The translations under genes and the position numbers were made by a program. The notes beneath the pieces are model-generated. The model was not told the origin of the DNA. It did not search any database and saw nothing but the letters and a program-made list of their open reading frames with translations. From positions 3,908,219-3,972,218 of the forward strand of contig NZ_CH902583.1 of assembly GCF_000152965.1 (NCBI RefSeq): a stretch of DNA of 64,000 bases, read 5' to 3'. Positions within the stretch are counted from its first letter, which is position 1. Every line of letters starts with the position of its first letter. Shown here in pieces: positions 27,620 through 36,878 of this stretch. This DNA is from Roseobacter sp. MED193. GTDB taxonomy: Bacteria > Pseudomonadota > Alphaproteobacteria > Rhodobacterales > Rhodobacteraceae.

Positions 27620-29965
27620 TCAGAAATCTTGCCAAGCACCCGAACCTGCCCCATTGGTCCCGGTTGCCAATTCTGGCTGCTCAGACAGTTCAAGATCCCA
27701 TTCATCTGCGCCATGTGCCGAGGGTACTGGCGCTAAATCATCAGCAGTTTCAACTGTGTTCTTAGAACTCCCAGAGATCTGGAACTTCCCAACAAGCTTG
27801 GTCAATTCAGCCGCATCACTTTTGAGCAAATGACTGGCAGCGGTCGCCTCTTCAACCATCGCGGCATTTTGTTGAGTGACCTGGTCCAATTGAACCACTC
27901 CTGTGTTGATTTCACCTAATCCTGTGGACTGTTCGACGGCCCCCCTGGAAATGTCAGTCACCAAATTGGAGATATGTCCGACTCTTTCGACGATGCTCCG
28001 CAAAGCTTCACCCGCTCGACCCACCAGATCAACACCGCGTTCTACCTGCTTGGAACTGTCACCAATCAGCGTCTTTATCTCCATTGCTGCGTCTGAAGAT
28101 CGCTGGGCCAAGGCCCGTACTTCAGAGGCAACCACCGCAAATCCACGTCCCGCTTCGCCCGCACGAGCAGCTTCCACCCCAGCATTGAGTGCCAAGAGGT
28201 TTGTTTGAAATGCAATGTCATCGATCACTCCGATGATCTGCGAAATATGGGTTGAAGATTCTTCTATCTCGGTCATCGCTGCAACTGCATTTTCCACCAC
28301 TACACCACTGATTTCGGCCTCGCTCTTGGCTTCGTTGACGATCTTTTCAACGCTGCGCGCTCCCTCTGCGGCGGATTTGACGCTCGTCGTCATCTCTTCC
28401 AGAGCAGCAGCGGTTTCTTCGAGGGTTGCGGCCTGACTTTCGGTTCGGTTCGATAGATCATCCGACGACTGGCTGATTTCGGCGGCCCCATTTCCAATGC
28501 TTCTCGCGGCATCAATCACTTGTGCAAGTGTATTGCTCAACGTTTGAACGGTTGTGTTAAAATCAGCTCGCAGCTTTTCATGCTCATCAGAGAATGCCTC
28601 ATCAATGCTTCTCGAAAAATTCCCCTCCGATAGGCGCAACAGTCCTGAGCTCAGAACTTCCACGACATGTTGCTGCTGTTGCTGCTGTTGCGCGCGATCC
28701 TCTTCTGCACTGCGCGCTTGTTTTAGATCACCCTGCATCGAAACAAGTGTCTTGCCGATCTGGCCAATTTCATCTCCCCGGTTGGCCTCTTCGACGTCAA
28801 TGTCCAGGGCACCGGAGGCCACCGATTCCATATCTTGACAGATACGGCCAATCGGTCTGGTTACGGATCGTGCAAACAGCGAACCAAAAAGCGACATTAT
28901 GATAGTGATACCCATTCCGATCATCAGCAACTTATTACGCTGTTGCTTTACCGGCCCCATAATCTCGACGATATCCTGTTCGGCTACGATGGCCCAGTCA
29001 GCATAGCCAAGATCCAAAGGTTTGGCATAGGCAGCGACCTGCTGCCCTTGCAGGCCAGTATTTTCGGAACTGTAGGTGCTTTCGCCGGACTGAGCCGCAG
29101 TCAAATGGCCAGTTGCAGGTAGGGATTGCAATACTTGATAGCCTGCTTCAAATCTTGATGTGGTGCGTGCCAGATTGTCCTGGCCGACAATAAAGATCTC
29201 AGTGGTTTCACCAAGCCCATCAGGATTATTAACAATCTCACCGAGCATGGCGACTGGGATCTGCAAGGCAACAACGCCCAGAGCCACACCGTTTGCATCC
29301 TCTACTGGTGTTGCGATGAAAGCGGCAGCGGCTCCAAAACTGGGTTCATAGGGTTCCATGTCTGTGAAATACACTTCGCCAACTTGACCGTTAATAGCTT
29401 GGCGAAACAGCACGCCAAGACCCGAGTCCTTATAGGCGCCACTGATCAAGCTGGTAGCATAGTCCAATTCCTTGAAGACAGAATATATGATATCGCCATT
29501 AGGGCTGATCAAAAAGGCATCATAGTAGCCTTTTGTTTCTATGAGTGTTCGCAACCCTGGATGATATTTCCCATGTTCAACATGATAGGCTTGATCCCCG
29601 GCGGCTCGATTTAGCAGGTGTTTTTCACCTGTCTGATTTGGATTATTGTGGATATAGGCTGCAGTCAAAGCAGAAGCAGCCCCCTCCATTTCTGCCCAGG
29701 TTTGCCCAAATGCAGACAGGGCGTTCCCCGTCGCAGGAGACGCTCCAAGGGTCAAGAGATCTGATCGAATGCTATTCATCAACTGTTGGACGGCAGCCCG
29801 GCGATCCGCAACCATCGAAGACATTTGTTGTTGGACGTTTTGAAAGGCTTGGCGCTGAAAACTAATGAGGCTGACCACAATTAGAATGGCTCCGATAAGA
29901 ACACTGAAACCTACAATGAATAATGGAAGCTTCTTCGAGAGCTGTACGGACTTTAGATTCACCAT
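27620..29965 (-). CDS. Methyl-accepting chemotaxis protein (dCache-type)
   Basis: The 781-residue receptor has TM1 at residues 14-36 and a large periplasmic ligand domain of dCache type (GYYDAFLISPNGDIIYSVFKE, GALNI at its end). TM2 lies near residue 350, then HAMP and the signalling hairpin with the family tip (DDIAFQTNLLALNAGVEAARAGEAGRGFAVVA). A glutamine run of about eight residues (trinucleotide repeats near 28673-28695) lies between HAMP and the hairpin. No CheBR pentapeptide tail is seen. GGAG precedes ATG 29965. The gene lies in repeat-rich accessory DNA; the ligand is unknown. Confidence 0.93.
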   Translation of the reverse strand: MVNLKSVQLSKKLPLFIVGFSVLIGAILIVVSLISFQRQAFQNVQQQMSSMVADRRAAVQQLMNSIRSDLLTLGASPATGNALSAFGQTWAEMEGAASALTAAYIHNNPNQTGEKHLLNRAAGDQAYHVEHGKYHPGLRTLIETKGYYDAFLISPNGDIIYSVFKELDYATSLISGAYKDSGLGVLFRQAINGQVGEVYFTDMEPYEPSFGAAAAFIATPVEDANGVALGVVALQIPVAMLGEIVNNPDGLGETTEIFIVGQDNLARTTSRFEAGYQVLQSLPATGHLTAAQSGESTYSSENTGLQGQQVAAYAKPLDLGYADWAIVAEQDIVEIMGPVKQQRNKLLMIGMGITIIMSLFGSLFARSVTRPIGRICQDMESVASGALDIDVEEANRGDEIGQIGKTLVSMQGDLKQARSAEEDRAQQQQQQQHVVEVLSSGLLRLSEGNFSRSIDEAFSDEHEKLRADFNTTVQTLSNTLAQVIDAARSIGNGAAEISQSSDDLSNRTESQAATLEETAAALEEMTTSVKSAAEGARSVEKIVNEAKSEAEISGVVVENAVAAMTEIEESSTHISQIIGVIDDIAFQTNLLALNAGVEAARAGEAGRGFAVVASEVRALAQRSSDAAMEIKTLIGDSSKQVERGVDLVGRAGEALRSIVERVGHISNLVTDISRGAVEQSTGLGEINTGVVQLDQVTQQNAAMVEEATAASHLLKSDAAELTKLVGKFQISGSSKNTVETADDLAPVPSAHGADEWDLELSEQPELATGTNGAGSGAWQDF

Positions 29966-30238
29966 TTGGAACTCCACAAACTAACCAAGCACACCTTTGA
30001 GTTGGCAGTTCAAACATTAAGAAGGCGCAAACTGCAATCATGGGGTGATTTGAAGGATTGTCTGGATGTTCATAGGGTGGAAATAAGCGTCAAATCGATA
30101 CTTTCATGGGTTGCTATACGTGAGCTCCAGCAGCTCACCCTCCTTAGACGTGTACGCAAAATCCGCCACGATTTGGAAAAAATGATTCGGCCTCTTGGAC
30201 AAGCTCTCTCCGAAGTACAAAACGAGGTCAGAACATGA
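29966..30238 (+). CDS. Doubtful small helical ORF
   Basis: A TTG-initiated frame of 90 residues abuts the chemoreceptor start on the other strand. It reads as charged helices (QTLRRRKLQSWGDL, RKIRHDLEKMIRPLGQ). No family match or ribosome site is evident. It may be a remnant of a larger gene. Confidence 0.25.
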   Translation: MELHKLTKHTFELAVQTLRRRKLQSWGDLKDCLDVHRVEISVKSILSWVAIRELQQLTLLRRVRKIRHDLEKMIRPLGQALSEVQNEVRT

Positions 30239-30762
30239 GGCCGCCGCGAAGCGATTTGTGAACGGGCTGCTACCTCAAGACACTGCATGCGAGCAGCCAA
30301 GACATGTGACCCTTCACTACAGAAAGTTTCACAGATAGAAATATCACCACTGGACTTCTCAGGTGTTTTGGAAGGCAGCTGACAAATCATTTCTGAGCAG
30401 TTCTCGCTGCAGACATCCGGCCAGTTTTGGAAAGGCCGCTCTGCGCAGGAAGCGGGCTTTGCAAAGCCTGGTGAACAGTCCTAAGCTGACCATTGTACGA
30501 CACCCTTCTAAAGACCATTCCCAGGCCGAAGCGGACCTAGTATTTTCGTGAGGCTTCCCCTGAGCTCAATGCAGATCCGGCAGCTAGGTTGTCTCGCTTG
30601 GTGCATGCGTGGCCACTCCCGGCCGGTGCTGAAACCGGAAACCGCGACGAAGATATTTTATCTGGTTTGCTTACAAGGAAATATGTCACCGTGATAAACC
30701 ACTTTACCGTTTCGTAAGGCGCTCTACCCATAGTTGACAGATTGTTTCGAGAGGGCGCTATT
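30239..30762. other. Noncoding stretch upstream of the hybrid kinase gene
   Basis: No gene is supported in these 520 bases. The segment 30425-30467 is the second copy of the 43-bp inverted repeat whose partner lies at 26738-26780. The promoter of the kinase gene should lie in the last 100 bases, where no clear regulator site is seen. Confidence 0.5.
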
Positions 30763-33144
30763 GTGTCGGTTAAAGATCTTCTTTTCTCGGTTCTGCAGAC
30801 TCAGCAAGATCCGGCTTTTATCTTGCGATTAGAAAATGAACTGACGCTATCTTCTGCGAAGGTCGTCTGGGGCAACGCTGCTTTGTCCAGAATTTTTCAT
30901 CATTCGCACGAGACTTGGCAACACCGGTCTCCTCTGCTTTTTCTCGACGAGGCCACGACGGATTTTCTACAAAAAGGCCTGAAGGAGCAACAGGCCAGCC
31001 CGATCAGACTCCGAAACGCTCTAAACATACCGGTTGCAGGGCAAGATACTCTGTGTTTCGACCTCGAAGTGACTTTCCTTGCCCAGGAGAACATCGAAGA
31101 CACGCACGTCTTTGGCCGCTTTGTGGACGCCACGGAACGCAAACAACTTCAAACTCGCATGAAGACAGCACAGGCAGAAGCCGAAACGGTAAAGGCCCGT
31201 TTCGAACACGCTATTAGTTCTATTCCAGAAGGTTTCGCGATGTATGATCGCGACGATGTTTTGGTGGCGTTCAACGCAAAATACGCAGAGCTTTACAAGC
31301 ACACAGAGCCAGCCATCAAAGTGGGGGCCACGTTTGAATCCATCATGCGATACGGGCTTGAACACGGGCAGTACCCTGAAGCGAAAGGGCAAGAAGAGGC
31401 TTGGCTTGCGGAACGCCTGGATCGAGAAAATAGGAAACGCGCTCCAGTCGAGCGCAGGTTGCCGGGCGGCAAGTTTCTCCGCATACAGGAAGTCGAAAAC
31501 GAGCGAGGTGATCTCATTGGGTTGCGCTCGGATGTGACGCAGTACTACCAGCAACAACAGGAGTTGGAGCAAAAGGCCAAGGATCTTGCTAAGGCAAACG
31601 AAGAGGCTGAGGCAGCAAGTCTGTCGAAAGACAGGTTTTTTGCCCGTATGAGCCACGAACTGCGGACGCCGATGAATGGAATTTTAGGCCTGGCAGAGGT
31701 GTTAGAACACACTGCTCTAAATCCGCAGCAACGCTCCTACCTGAAGACCATCTCAGGATCGGCGACCAGCCTTCTCAGTATCATTAACGACATTTTGGAT
31801 TATTCCAAAGCGACGGAGGGCAAGTTCACCTTTGCCAATGAGCGGTTCTCGCTAAAGGATACCATTTATGAAGCCGCAGGCCTTATTCAGCCGCTTGCGC
31901 ATGATAAGAATTTGGACTTTTGGATTGAATACCCCCTGACAGTGCCTACCCATTTCTTCGGGGATAGTGCGCGTGTCCGACAGGTTCTCCTCAATCATCT
32001 TGGGAATGCGCTAAAATTCACCCAAAACGGGCATGTGGGTCTGCGCGCAGCGTATCAGACTGTTGATGGCGACGCACAGCTCTCTTTGTCGATTGTGGAC
32101 ACAGGTCGCGGGATTCCCGAGGAACAGATGGACACGTTGTTCTCGGCCTATGAGCAAGCCAATCAGGAAACGGAAATTGCGGTGGAAGGAACCGGGCTGG
32201 GCCTGGCGATCTCCAAAGCTCTTGTCGAGCAGATGGGGGGCGCAATCCATGTCGTTTCCACAATTGGGAAGGGGTCGTGCTTTACCGTGTCCCTTGCCTT
32301 GCCTGCCTGTCCTGTATCGGGCCTAAAAGGAAAAGATCGGCAAGTCCCGGCCCAAAAGCGTAATGTGGCACTTGTTGGCCCACGGACTGAGTCAAATATG
32401 GTTCTGACTAAAAACCTGGAAGCACTGAATTGCCGCGTAGTTGCGTTTGAAGATGCTGACCAGCTTTTAAAGGACTGTGATCAATTTCATGCTGTTGTGT
32501 GGGATGGCGATCACGTTGATTGCTCCCGGCCTCCTGCAAAAAAAGTGCTCGACCGGCAGACTGGCCAGTGCACACATGCCTTAATGGTCTCCACACCTAT
32601 ACGGTATTCCTCTGCTAGACCTGAAGCCGCCGATTTTGCAGCGACTTGGCTCAAACCGGTACGAAGCGAGGAAATCGAACAGGCCCTCCGTCCCGAGCTG
32701 CTCTCAGGATTCGATCGGAGTGGCGACAATGAGAAGACGGCCAATTCCATGCCTTGTAAAAACAGTATCGGCTATGGGCGGGTGCTTGTCGTTGATGACA
32801 ACAAGACCAATCGGTTGGTGGCTGGAAAACTGTTAGAGACAGTTGGCGTTATGGTAGATTTCGCAGGTAATGGGTTAGAGGCGCTGGATTTGTACAAAGC
32901 GCTAAGACCCAAGACCATTTTTATGGACGTCGCTATGCCTGTGATGGACGGAATTCATGCGACGTCACACATCCGAAAACTTGAGTTGGATCTCGGGCTG
33001 GCGCCATGCAAGATCTTTGCGCTGACAGCAAATACGCACAAAGAACAAGTAGATTTATGCCTCAAATCCGGAGCTGATGGCGTGATTGGAAAACCTGTAA
33101 AACGAAACGAACTGATAGAGGCTATCAGTCTTCCAAGCGCTTGA
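30763..33144 (+). CDS. Soluble hybrid histidine kinase
   Basis: The order is: N-terminal PAS-like segment; second PAS (FEHAISSIPEGFAMYDRDDV); a glutamine-rich coiled coil; HisKA with the phosphorylated His in ARMSHELRTPMNG; HATPase with NHLGNALKFT, VDTGRGIPEEQ and GTGLGLAIS; a degenerate receiver-like segment (32340-32720); then a full receiver with the phospho-acceptor Asp in IFMDVAMPVMDG and DDNK. No membrane helix is seen, so it senses a cytoplasmic signal. The GTG start at 30763 is chosen because GAGAGGG lies eight bases upstream; TTG 30742 is an alternative. No cognate DNA-binding regulator is adjacent. Confidence 0.9.
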   Translation: MSVKDLLFSVLQTQQDPAFILRLENELTLSSAKVVWGNAALSRIFHHSHETWQHRSPLLFLDEATTDFLQKGLKEQQASPIRLRNALNIPVAGQDTLCFDLEVTFLAQENIEDTHVFGRFVDATERKQLQTRMKTAQAEAETVKARFEHAISSIPEGFAMYDRDDVLVAFNAKYAELYKHTEPAIKVGATFESIMRYGLEHGQYPEAKGQEEAWLAERLDRENRKRAPVERRLPGGKFLRIQEVENERGDLIGLRSDVTQYYQQQQELEQKAKDLAKANEEAEAASLSKDRFFARMSHELRTPMNGILGLAEVLEHTALNPQQRSYLKTISGSATSLLSIINDILDYSKATEGKFTFANERFSLKDTIYEAAGLIQPLAHDKNLDFWIEYPLTVPTHFFGDSARVRQVLLNHLGNALKFTQNGHVGLRAAYQTVDGDAQLSLSIVDTGRGIPEEQMDTLFSAYEQANQETEIAVEGTGLGLAISKALVEQMGGAIHVVSTIGKGSCFTVSLALPACPVSGLKGKDRQVPAQKRNVALVGPRTESNMVLTKNLEALNCRVVAFEDADQLLKDCDQFHAVVWDGDHVDCSRPPAKKVLDRQTGQCTHALMVSTPIRYSSARPEAADFAATWLKPVRSEEIEQALRPELLSGFDRSGDNEKTANSMPCKNSIGYGRVLVVDDNKTNRLVAGKLLETVGVMVDFAGNGLEALDLYKALRPKTIFMDVAMPVMDGIHATSHIRKLELDLGLAPCKIFALTANTHKEQVDLCLKSGADGVIGKPVKRNELIEAISLPSA

Positions 33145-33386
33145 AATACTGCAGGAACCGACCCGGACAGAGCTGATGTTCTCCGAGCGTTGAATCACGA
33201 AGAACTGAGAAGTTTTGTAGTTCATAGTAGTGGGATTGTGCAACTCGGAAAGTAATGATCTTCAAATTGGGGGCCCATGCATGCAAATACAGGGCGGCTA
33301 AACACAATAGATGATACCAAAATCAGAATTAATCTTATCATTTATGTCTTACTCCATAAATCGTCATGTGAAATCGATATAACTTT

Positions 33387-33436
33387 GAGCCGCTATCAAA
33401 GGAGTATCCAAAAGTAGGGTGAAGAAGGAGTTCCTG
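33387..33436 (+). repeat. 50-bp inverted repeat, right copy (partner 26814-26863)
   Basis: The plus strand here reads EPLSKEYPKVG-stop, the same gene end as at 26814-26863 in opposite orientation, with one mismatch. It marks the edge of the mobile debris that follows the hybrid kinase. Confidence 0.85.
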
Positions 33437-33473
33437 ACTTAGGTCTGCGACCAATGAATGCGATGGCAACTAT

Positions 33474-33544
33474 GTCCGCTCAGCCGACCTAGACCTACTG
33501 CCTCAGTCCCGGTTTGGTACGCTGGTGCGGCGAACAGCGGCAAT
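33474..33544 (-). repeat. Dispersed intergenic repeat A, minus orientation
   Basis: The reverse complement matches 41164-41232 and 35821-35889. Shared blocks are GCCGTTCGCCGC, ACCAAACCGGGA and GTCAAGGTCGGC, the last slightly degraded here. It is inverted relative to the copy downstream of the LysR gene. Confidence 0.8.
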
Positions 33545-33558
33545 GCACAGATCACGAT

Positions 33559-33687
33559 ATGAAGGTGATCTGCGATCGCCTCAACAACACGCCCCGTAAA
33601 TGCCTCGGATGGAAAACACCCGCCGAAGTCTTCCGCGAAAAAATGATGGAGGAAATGGGTCGATCCGCCTACCCTCAGAAGGAATAG
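33559..33687 (+). pseudogene. C-terminal fragment of a second IS30-type transposase
   Basis: The frame reads VICDRLNNTPRKCLGWKTPA and then EVFREKMMEEMG before the stop at 33685-33687. This is a characteristic IS30 C-terminus, distinct from the fragment at 27080-27541. Only about 43 codons remain, and repeat A lies directly upstream. Confidence 0.75.
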
Positions 33688-33756
33688 GAGTCGCGGTTCA
33701 AGTATCGCTCACATCCGATACTTCATGCCTAACACTCCATCTTTCCAAAAGACTAG

Positions 33757-33786
33757 AGTGTTGCGACGACCCGTTGAAACCACAGT
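33757..33786 (+). repeat. Short copy of the 3' end of the first IS30 fragment
   Basis: GTGTTGCGACGACCCGTTGA with AACCACAG after it closely matches 27522-27550, the end of the IS30 gene at 27080-27541. Both are in the same orientation, 6.2 kb apart. Confidence 0.65.
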
Positions 33787-33825
33787 GTAGAGCACTCTTT
33801 TGCTGCATCTGCGCCAATGCCTGTT

Positions 33826-34761
33826 TTATTGACCCAAGGAGTGCCCCCTACTTTTCAAACCGCGTAGAATATGGTTCGAAAACCAGCGCATCGCTGGTCT
33901 CCCGACAAGGATCAGGGCCAGACCCAAGGTGACCAGTATAGCCGACACGATCTCTCCCGATCCGGTGGTTTCGCCAAGGACAAGAATACCAAGCCCGAGC
34001 GTCACGACCGGGATGAGGGCGGGAAGTGTCGCTCCGGCGACGGGTCCCAGCAGTTCGGCGGAACGGTTGAAGGCATAGATGGCGACGACACTGACAAGAA
34101 CGCCCTGAAACCCGGCTTGCATCAACACATCCGCTATCGGAGCTGCAAGAATCTGTTTGGGCAAGGCCGCGAGATAGACGGGCAGGTAGAAAACCGCCGA
34201 CCCCACCGCAACGATTGCGGTTGCATTCAGTGCCGGGACGGCAGCGCAACGGACTATCAGGGTATAGCTCGCCCACATCGTGCCGGTTCCGATCAGGATC
34301 AGGTGGCCGGTTGTGATGGCTCCGCCAGACCGCGTGAAGAGGACGATCCCCGTTGCCGTCACCAACAGTCCAGTAAACCGCGCCGCCCCGATCCTGTCGC
34401 CAAAGATCGCCCGACCCAGCAGAACAGAGACGATGGCCATCACCCCCGGATTGAGCGCCCCCGCAGCCGCTGCGGGGGCGGTTTTCATGGCCAAGGAGAT
34501 CAACAGCACGTAGGGCGCTCCGAACATGACCACCATCGCGACAAGACCGATCAGCCCCAGCCGGTCGGTCCCGGTGCCGCGCCGCAGTGCGACGGGCGCA
34601 AGGATTAGCGCAGCCACTCCGAACCGCAGCATGGTCAGGTCATAAGCGTTGAGGCTCGTGGTCACACCAAGCCGCAGCATGACCAAAGACCCCGACCAGA
34701 CCGTGATTGCTACGACCGCCCAGGCAAGACCCGAAAAGGTATTCAACGATGTGATTGACAT
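33826..34761 (-). CDS. EamA/DMT-family exporter
   Basis: The 311-residue product has ten predicted membrane helices in two EamA halves (first half FSGLAWAVVAITVWSGSLVM through VSVLLGRAIFGDR; second half beginning near ILIGTGTMWASYTLIVR, ending with LGETTGSGEIVSAILVTLGL). Members export amino acids and other metabolites. AAGGAGAATA precedes ATG 34761. It is divergent from a LysR-type gene, a classic exporter/regulator arrangement. The last few residues (SRGHSLGQ) may be altered, because the stop lies in repeat debris. Confidence 0.9.
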   Translation of the reverse strand: MSITSLNTFSGLAWAVVAITVWSGSLVMLRLGVTTSLNAYDLTMLRFGVAALILAPVALRRGTGTDRLGLIGLVAMVVMFGAPYVLLISLAMKTAPAAAAGALNPGVMAIVSVLLGRAIFGDRIGAARFTGLLVTATGIVLFTRSGGAITTGHLILIGTGTMWASYTLIVRCAAVPALNATAIVAVGSAVFYLPVYLAALPKQILAAPIADVLMQAGFQGVLVSVVAIYAFNRSAELLGPVAGATLPALIPVVTLGLGILVLGETTGSGEIVSAILVTLGLALILVGRPAMRWFSNHILRGLKSRGHSLGQ

Positions 34762-34832
34762 GCCATATTCTCCTTGGTTGGTCGGAGACTAGGCTTTGAT
34801 TTCTGTTAAGAAAAACGATATAATCTGACATT

Positions 34833-35750
34833 ATGATGCAGAAAAACTCAACATCAGACATCATCATGTGTCGCGAGACAGCGAACCGGACGCTCAATCT
34901 GGATGCGCTGCGCAGCTTCGTCGCCATTTGCGAAACCGGATCGTTTCGGCGCGCGGCGGCAAGGGTGCATAAATCCCCCTCGGCCGTCAGTCTCCAGATC
35001 GGTAAGCTCGAAGAACTGCTCGGCGTCCGTCTGCTGGACCGGGATGCGCGCCATGTCGCGCTGACGGATCAAGGCGGGACGTTGCTTGGACAGGCCCGTC
35101 GCATTCTGGGGATGAATGACGAAACCCTTGCTCTGTTTCGTCGGTCTGCGCTCGTGGGGCGTCTGTGCCTGTCCGCGCCGCATGATCTTGGCGTGTCCCT
35201 TGTGCCTGGCCTGTTGCGGCGTCTGGCCGAGGTTCATCCGGGCGTTCACGTCGATGTTCGGTTGGGGACGAGCGACGCTGTGCAGAAAGGTATCACTGAC
35301 GGCTCCGCCAATCTGGCCCTGTTCAACGATGTCGGGGCATCCGCGATCCAAGCTCATGATCTTTTCTCGGAGCCACTGAAATGGCTGGTTTTGGATGGCG
35401 GGCAAGCGGTTCAGCAAGACCCGCTCCCCCTCGCCGTGGCAGACGTGGGATGCGCATGGCGTGATGCAGCTCTGAACGCGCTCCAGACGGTGGGCCGAGC
35501 TTATCGGATAGCCTATTCGAGCGATACGTCTATGGGACAGGTCGCCGCCCTACGGGCTGATCTCGCCGTAGCTGCTTTACCACTGTCGCTGGCGGACCGC
35601 GACTTGATTGAGGCCCCGTCGCACTACGATCTGCCACAACTGCCGCTCACCCATATCCGCGTAGCCGACGATGGCAGTGAACTGGCGAGGGCCTTCGTCG
35701 AACTGGTTGCAGCAGACATGCGGCCCCGCCCGCGTGTCGCCACGGAGTGA
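34833..35750 (+). CDS. LysR-family transcriptional regulator
   Basis: The N-terminal helix-turn-helix is LDALRSFVAICETGSFRRAA and VHKSPSAVSLQIGKLEELLG, followed by a normal LTTR effector domain. The 305-residue length is typical. ATG 34833 or 34836 gives a 10-residue tail before the usual start; ATG 34866 is the alternative. It shares a 71-base intergenic region with the exporter gene and probably regulates it. The pair is flanked by inverted copies of repeat A. Confidence 0.92.
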   Translation: MMQKNSTSDIIMCRETANRTLNLDALRSFVAICETGSFRRAAARVHKSPSAVSLQIGKLEELLGVRLLDRDARHVALTDQGGTLLGQARRILGMNDETLALFRRSALVGRLCLSAPHDLGVSLVPGLLRRLAEVHPGVHVDVRLGTSDAVQKGITDGSANLALFNDVGASAIQAHDLFSEPLKWLVLDGGQAVQQDPLPLAVADVGCAWRDAALNALQTVGRAYRIAYSSDTSMGQVAALRADLAVAALPLSLADRDLIEAPSHYDLPQLPLTHIRVADDGSELARAFVELVAADMRPRPRVATE

Positions 35751-35820
35751 GTTGGTAGCACCGCACTGTCTTGAATGCAGCCATTCGAACAACACGCAGC
35801 ATCGGTCAAAGAGGGCTCAC

Positions 35821-35889
35821 TGCCGCCGTTCGCCGCGCCAGCGCACCAAACCGGGATTGAAACCGCAGGTCAAGGTCGGCTGAGCGGAC
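35821..35889 (+). repeat. Dispersed intergenic repeat A, plus orientation
   Basis: It contains GCCGTTCGCCGC, ACCAAACCGGGA and GTCAAGGTCGGCTGAGCGGA, and matches 41164-41232 over about 69 bases. It starts about 70 bases after the LysR stop. Confidence 0.85.
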
Positions 35890-35971
35890 GGAGCTGCCGT
35901 CCGTTGCAGTTGGACTAATGACCGGTTCGGTTCCGAGCGGGGTAGTGTCGAGCAGCCCGAGCAATCAACGA

Positions 35972-36361
35972 CTATCTGGCGAACATTACAGTTATCACCA
36001 GCGCTGCAAGTCCGATTGTCCAAGCATCAAAAAGAAACATTGGCCAGCGGTTGAATACGCCAATAGTTATTGGAGAAAGAAGCCATGGAAGCGGCCCATT
36101 TGTCCGCTCCGAAACTCTTCTCCGCACTCGAATGGCAACAAACGCGGACAAAAGGCCGAAGATGACGAACAGATAAGGAAAAATTGTAGAGGTAGCCAAG
36201 AGCGCTAGGACACCAAACATGAAAGGTAGATCAAGCTTCATGTCTTCCTCGAGGTTACCCTTCTTATAGAAGGGCGGGAAGCTGCTGCTGACTTGCAATG
36301 CCAAGATCAGGTAGCTGAAACCGAAGATGCCGACTAAGAACGGAATGGAGGAAATACTCAT
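35972..36361 (-). CDS. Small four-helix membrane protein, unknown
   Basis: ATG 36361 gives 129 residues with hydrophobic segments at about 4-24 (SIPFLVGIFGFSYLILALQV), 45-65 (FMFGVLALLATSTIFPYLF), 68-80 and 108-127. A charged loop carries RRRVSERTNG. I recognise no family. The reading frame could be extended to 36421 without support. It is low in GC and embedded between repeats, suggesting acquired DNA. Confidence 0.5.
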   Translation of the reverse strand: MSISSIPFLVGIFGFSYLILALQVSSSFPPFYKKGNLEEDMKLDLPFMFGVLALLATSTIFPYLFVIFGLLSAFVAIRVRRRVSERTNGPLPWLLSPITIGVFNRWPMFLFDAWTIGLAALVITVMFAR

Positions 36362-36492
36362 TGGCCAGTCACACTTTTGATCCGAATCTCTGTGAACGGA
36401 CACTAGCCGCGTGTGCAGCATCCGTCAAAATCGGGCTCGTAGCTGCCATTCTCCGCTCCGTAGCAAACGAAGGTACCCCAGCCGTGTTTCAA

Positions 36493-36878
36493 AATCAGTT
36501 CCGAGTTCGAAACACGGCTGGGGCATGTCGATTTTGTTCAAATCGTTGTCATGAAACACATAATCCCATTCTAGGAACTGAGCCGCTTCAGTCAGCGCTA
36601 GTTCCGAGTTCGGAACTGCACATAATGACCACTATCGGACTCTAGGCGACCGTAAGTGCTTATTTTTAGGGGCTGTGGTGGGGGAGGGGAGTTTGAAAGG
36701 CGAAGTGTCTGCAAATTGCCTTGGTGCCCTGTATGGGCCATTCTGGCCGGGTTCGAAAGACAAAACGTCCGGGGCCTTCAAACCCTTTTGAACCCTATTA
36801 AAAGCCCATTTTTTCAAGGCTTCATCCGGCATCATCGGGGGTCTTCCGGTTACTGCAATATCAAGTGTCTCCTAACAG
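36493..36878 (+). repeat. Long noncoding repeat B, left copy (partner 51499-51867)
   Basis: The segment shares its whole length with 51499-51867 in the same order and orientation, with scattered substitutions and small indels. Shared blocks include CAGTTCCGAGTTCGAAAC, TTGTCATGAAAC, CATAATCC, AAAGGCGAAGTGTC, CCCTGTATGGGCCATTC and CCGGGTTCGAAAGACAAA. Just upstream a 12-bp inverted repeat (36478-36489 with its complement at 36510-36521) forms a hairpin. No open frame is conserved between the copies. The rest of the gap 36362-37128 shows nothing coding. Confidence 0.85.
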
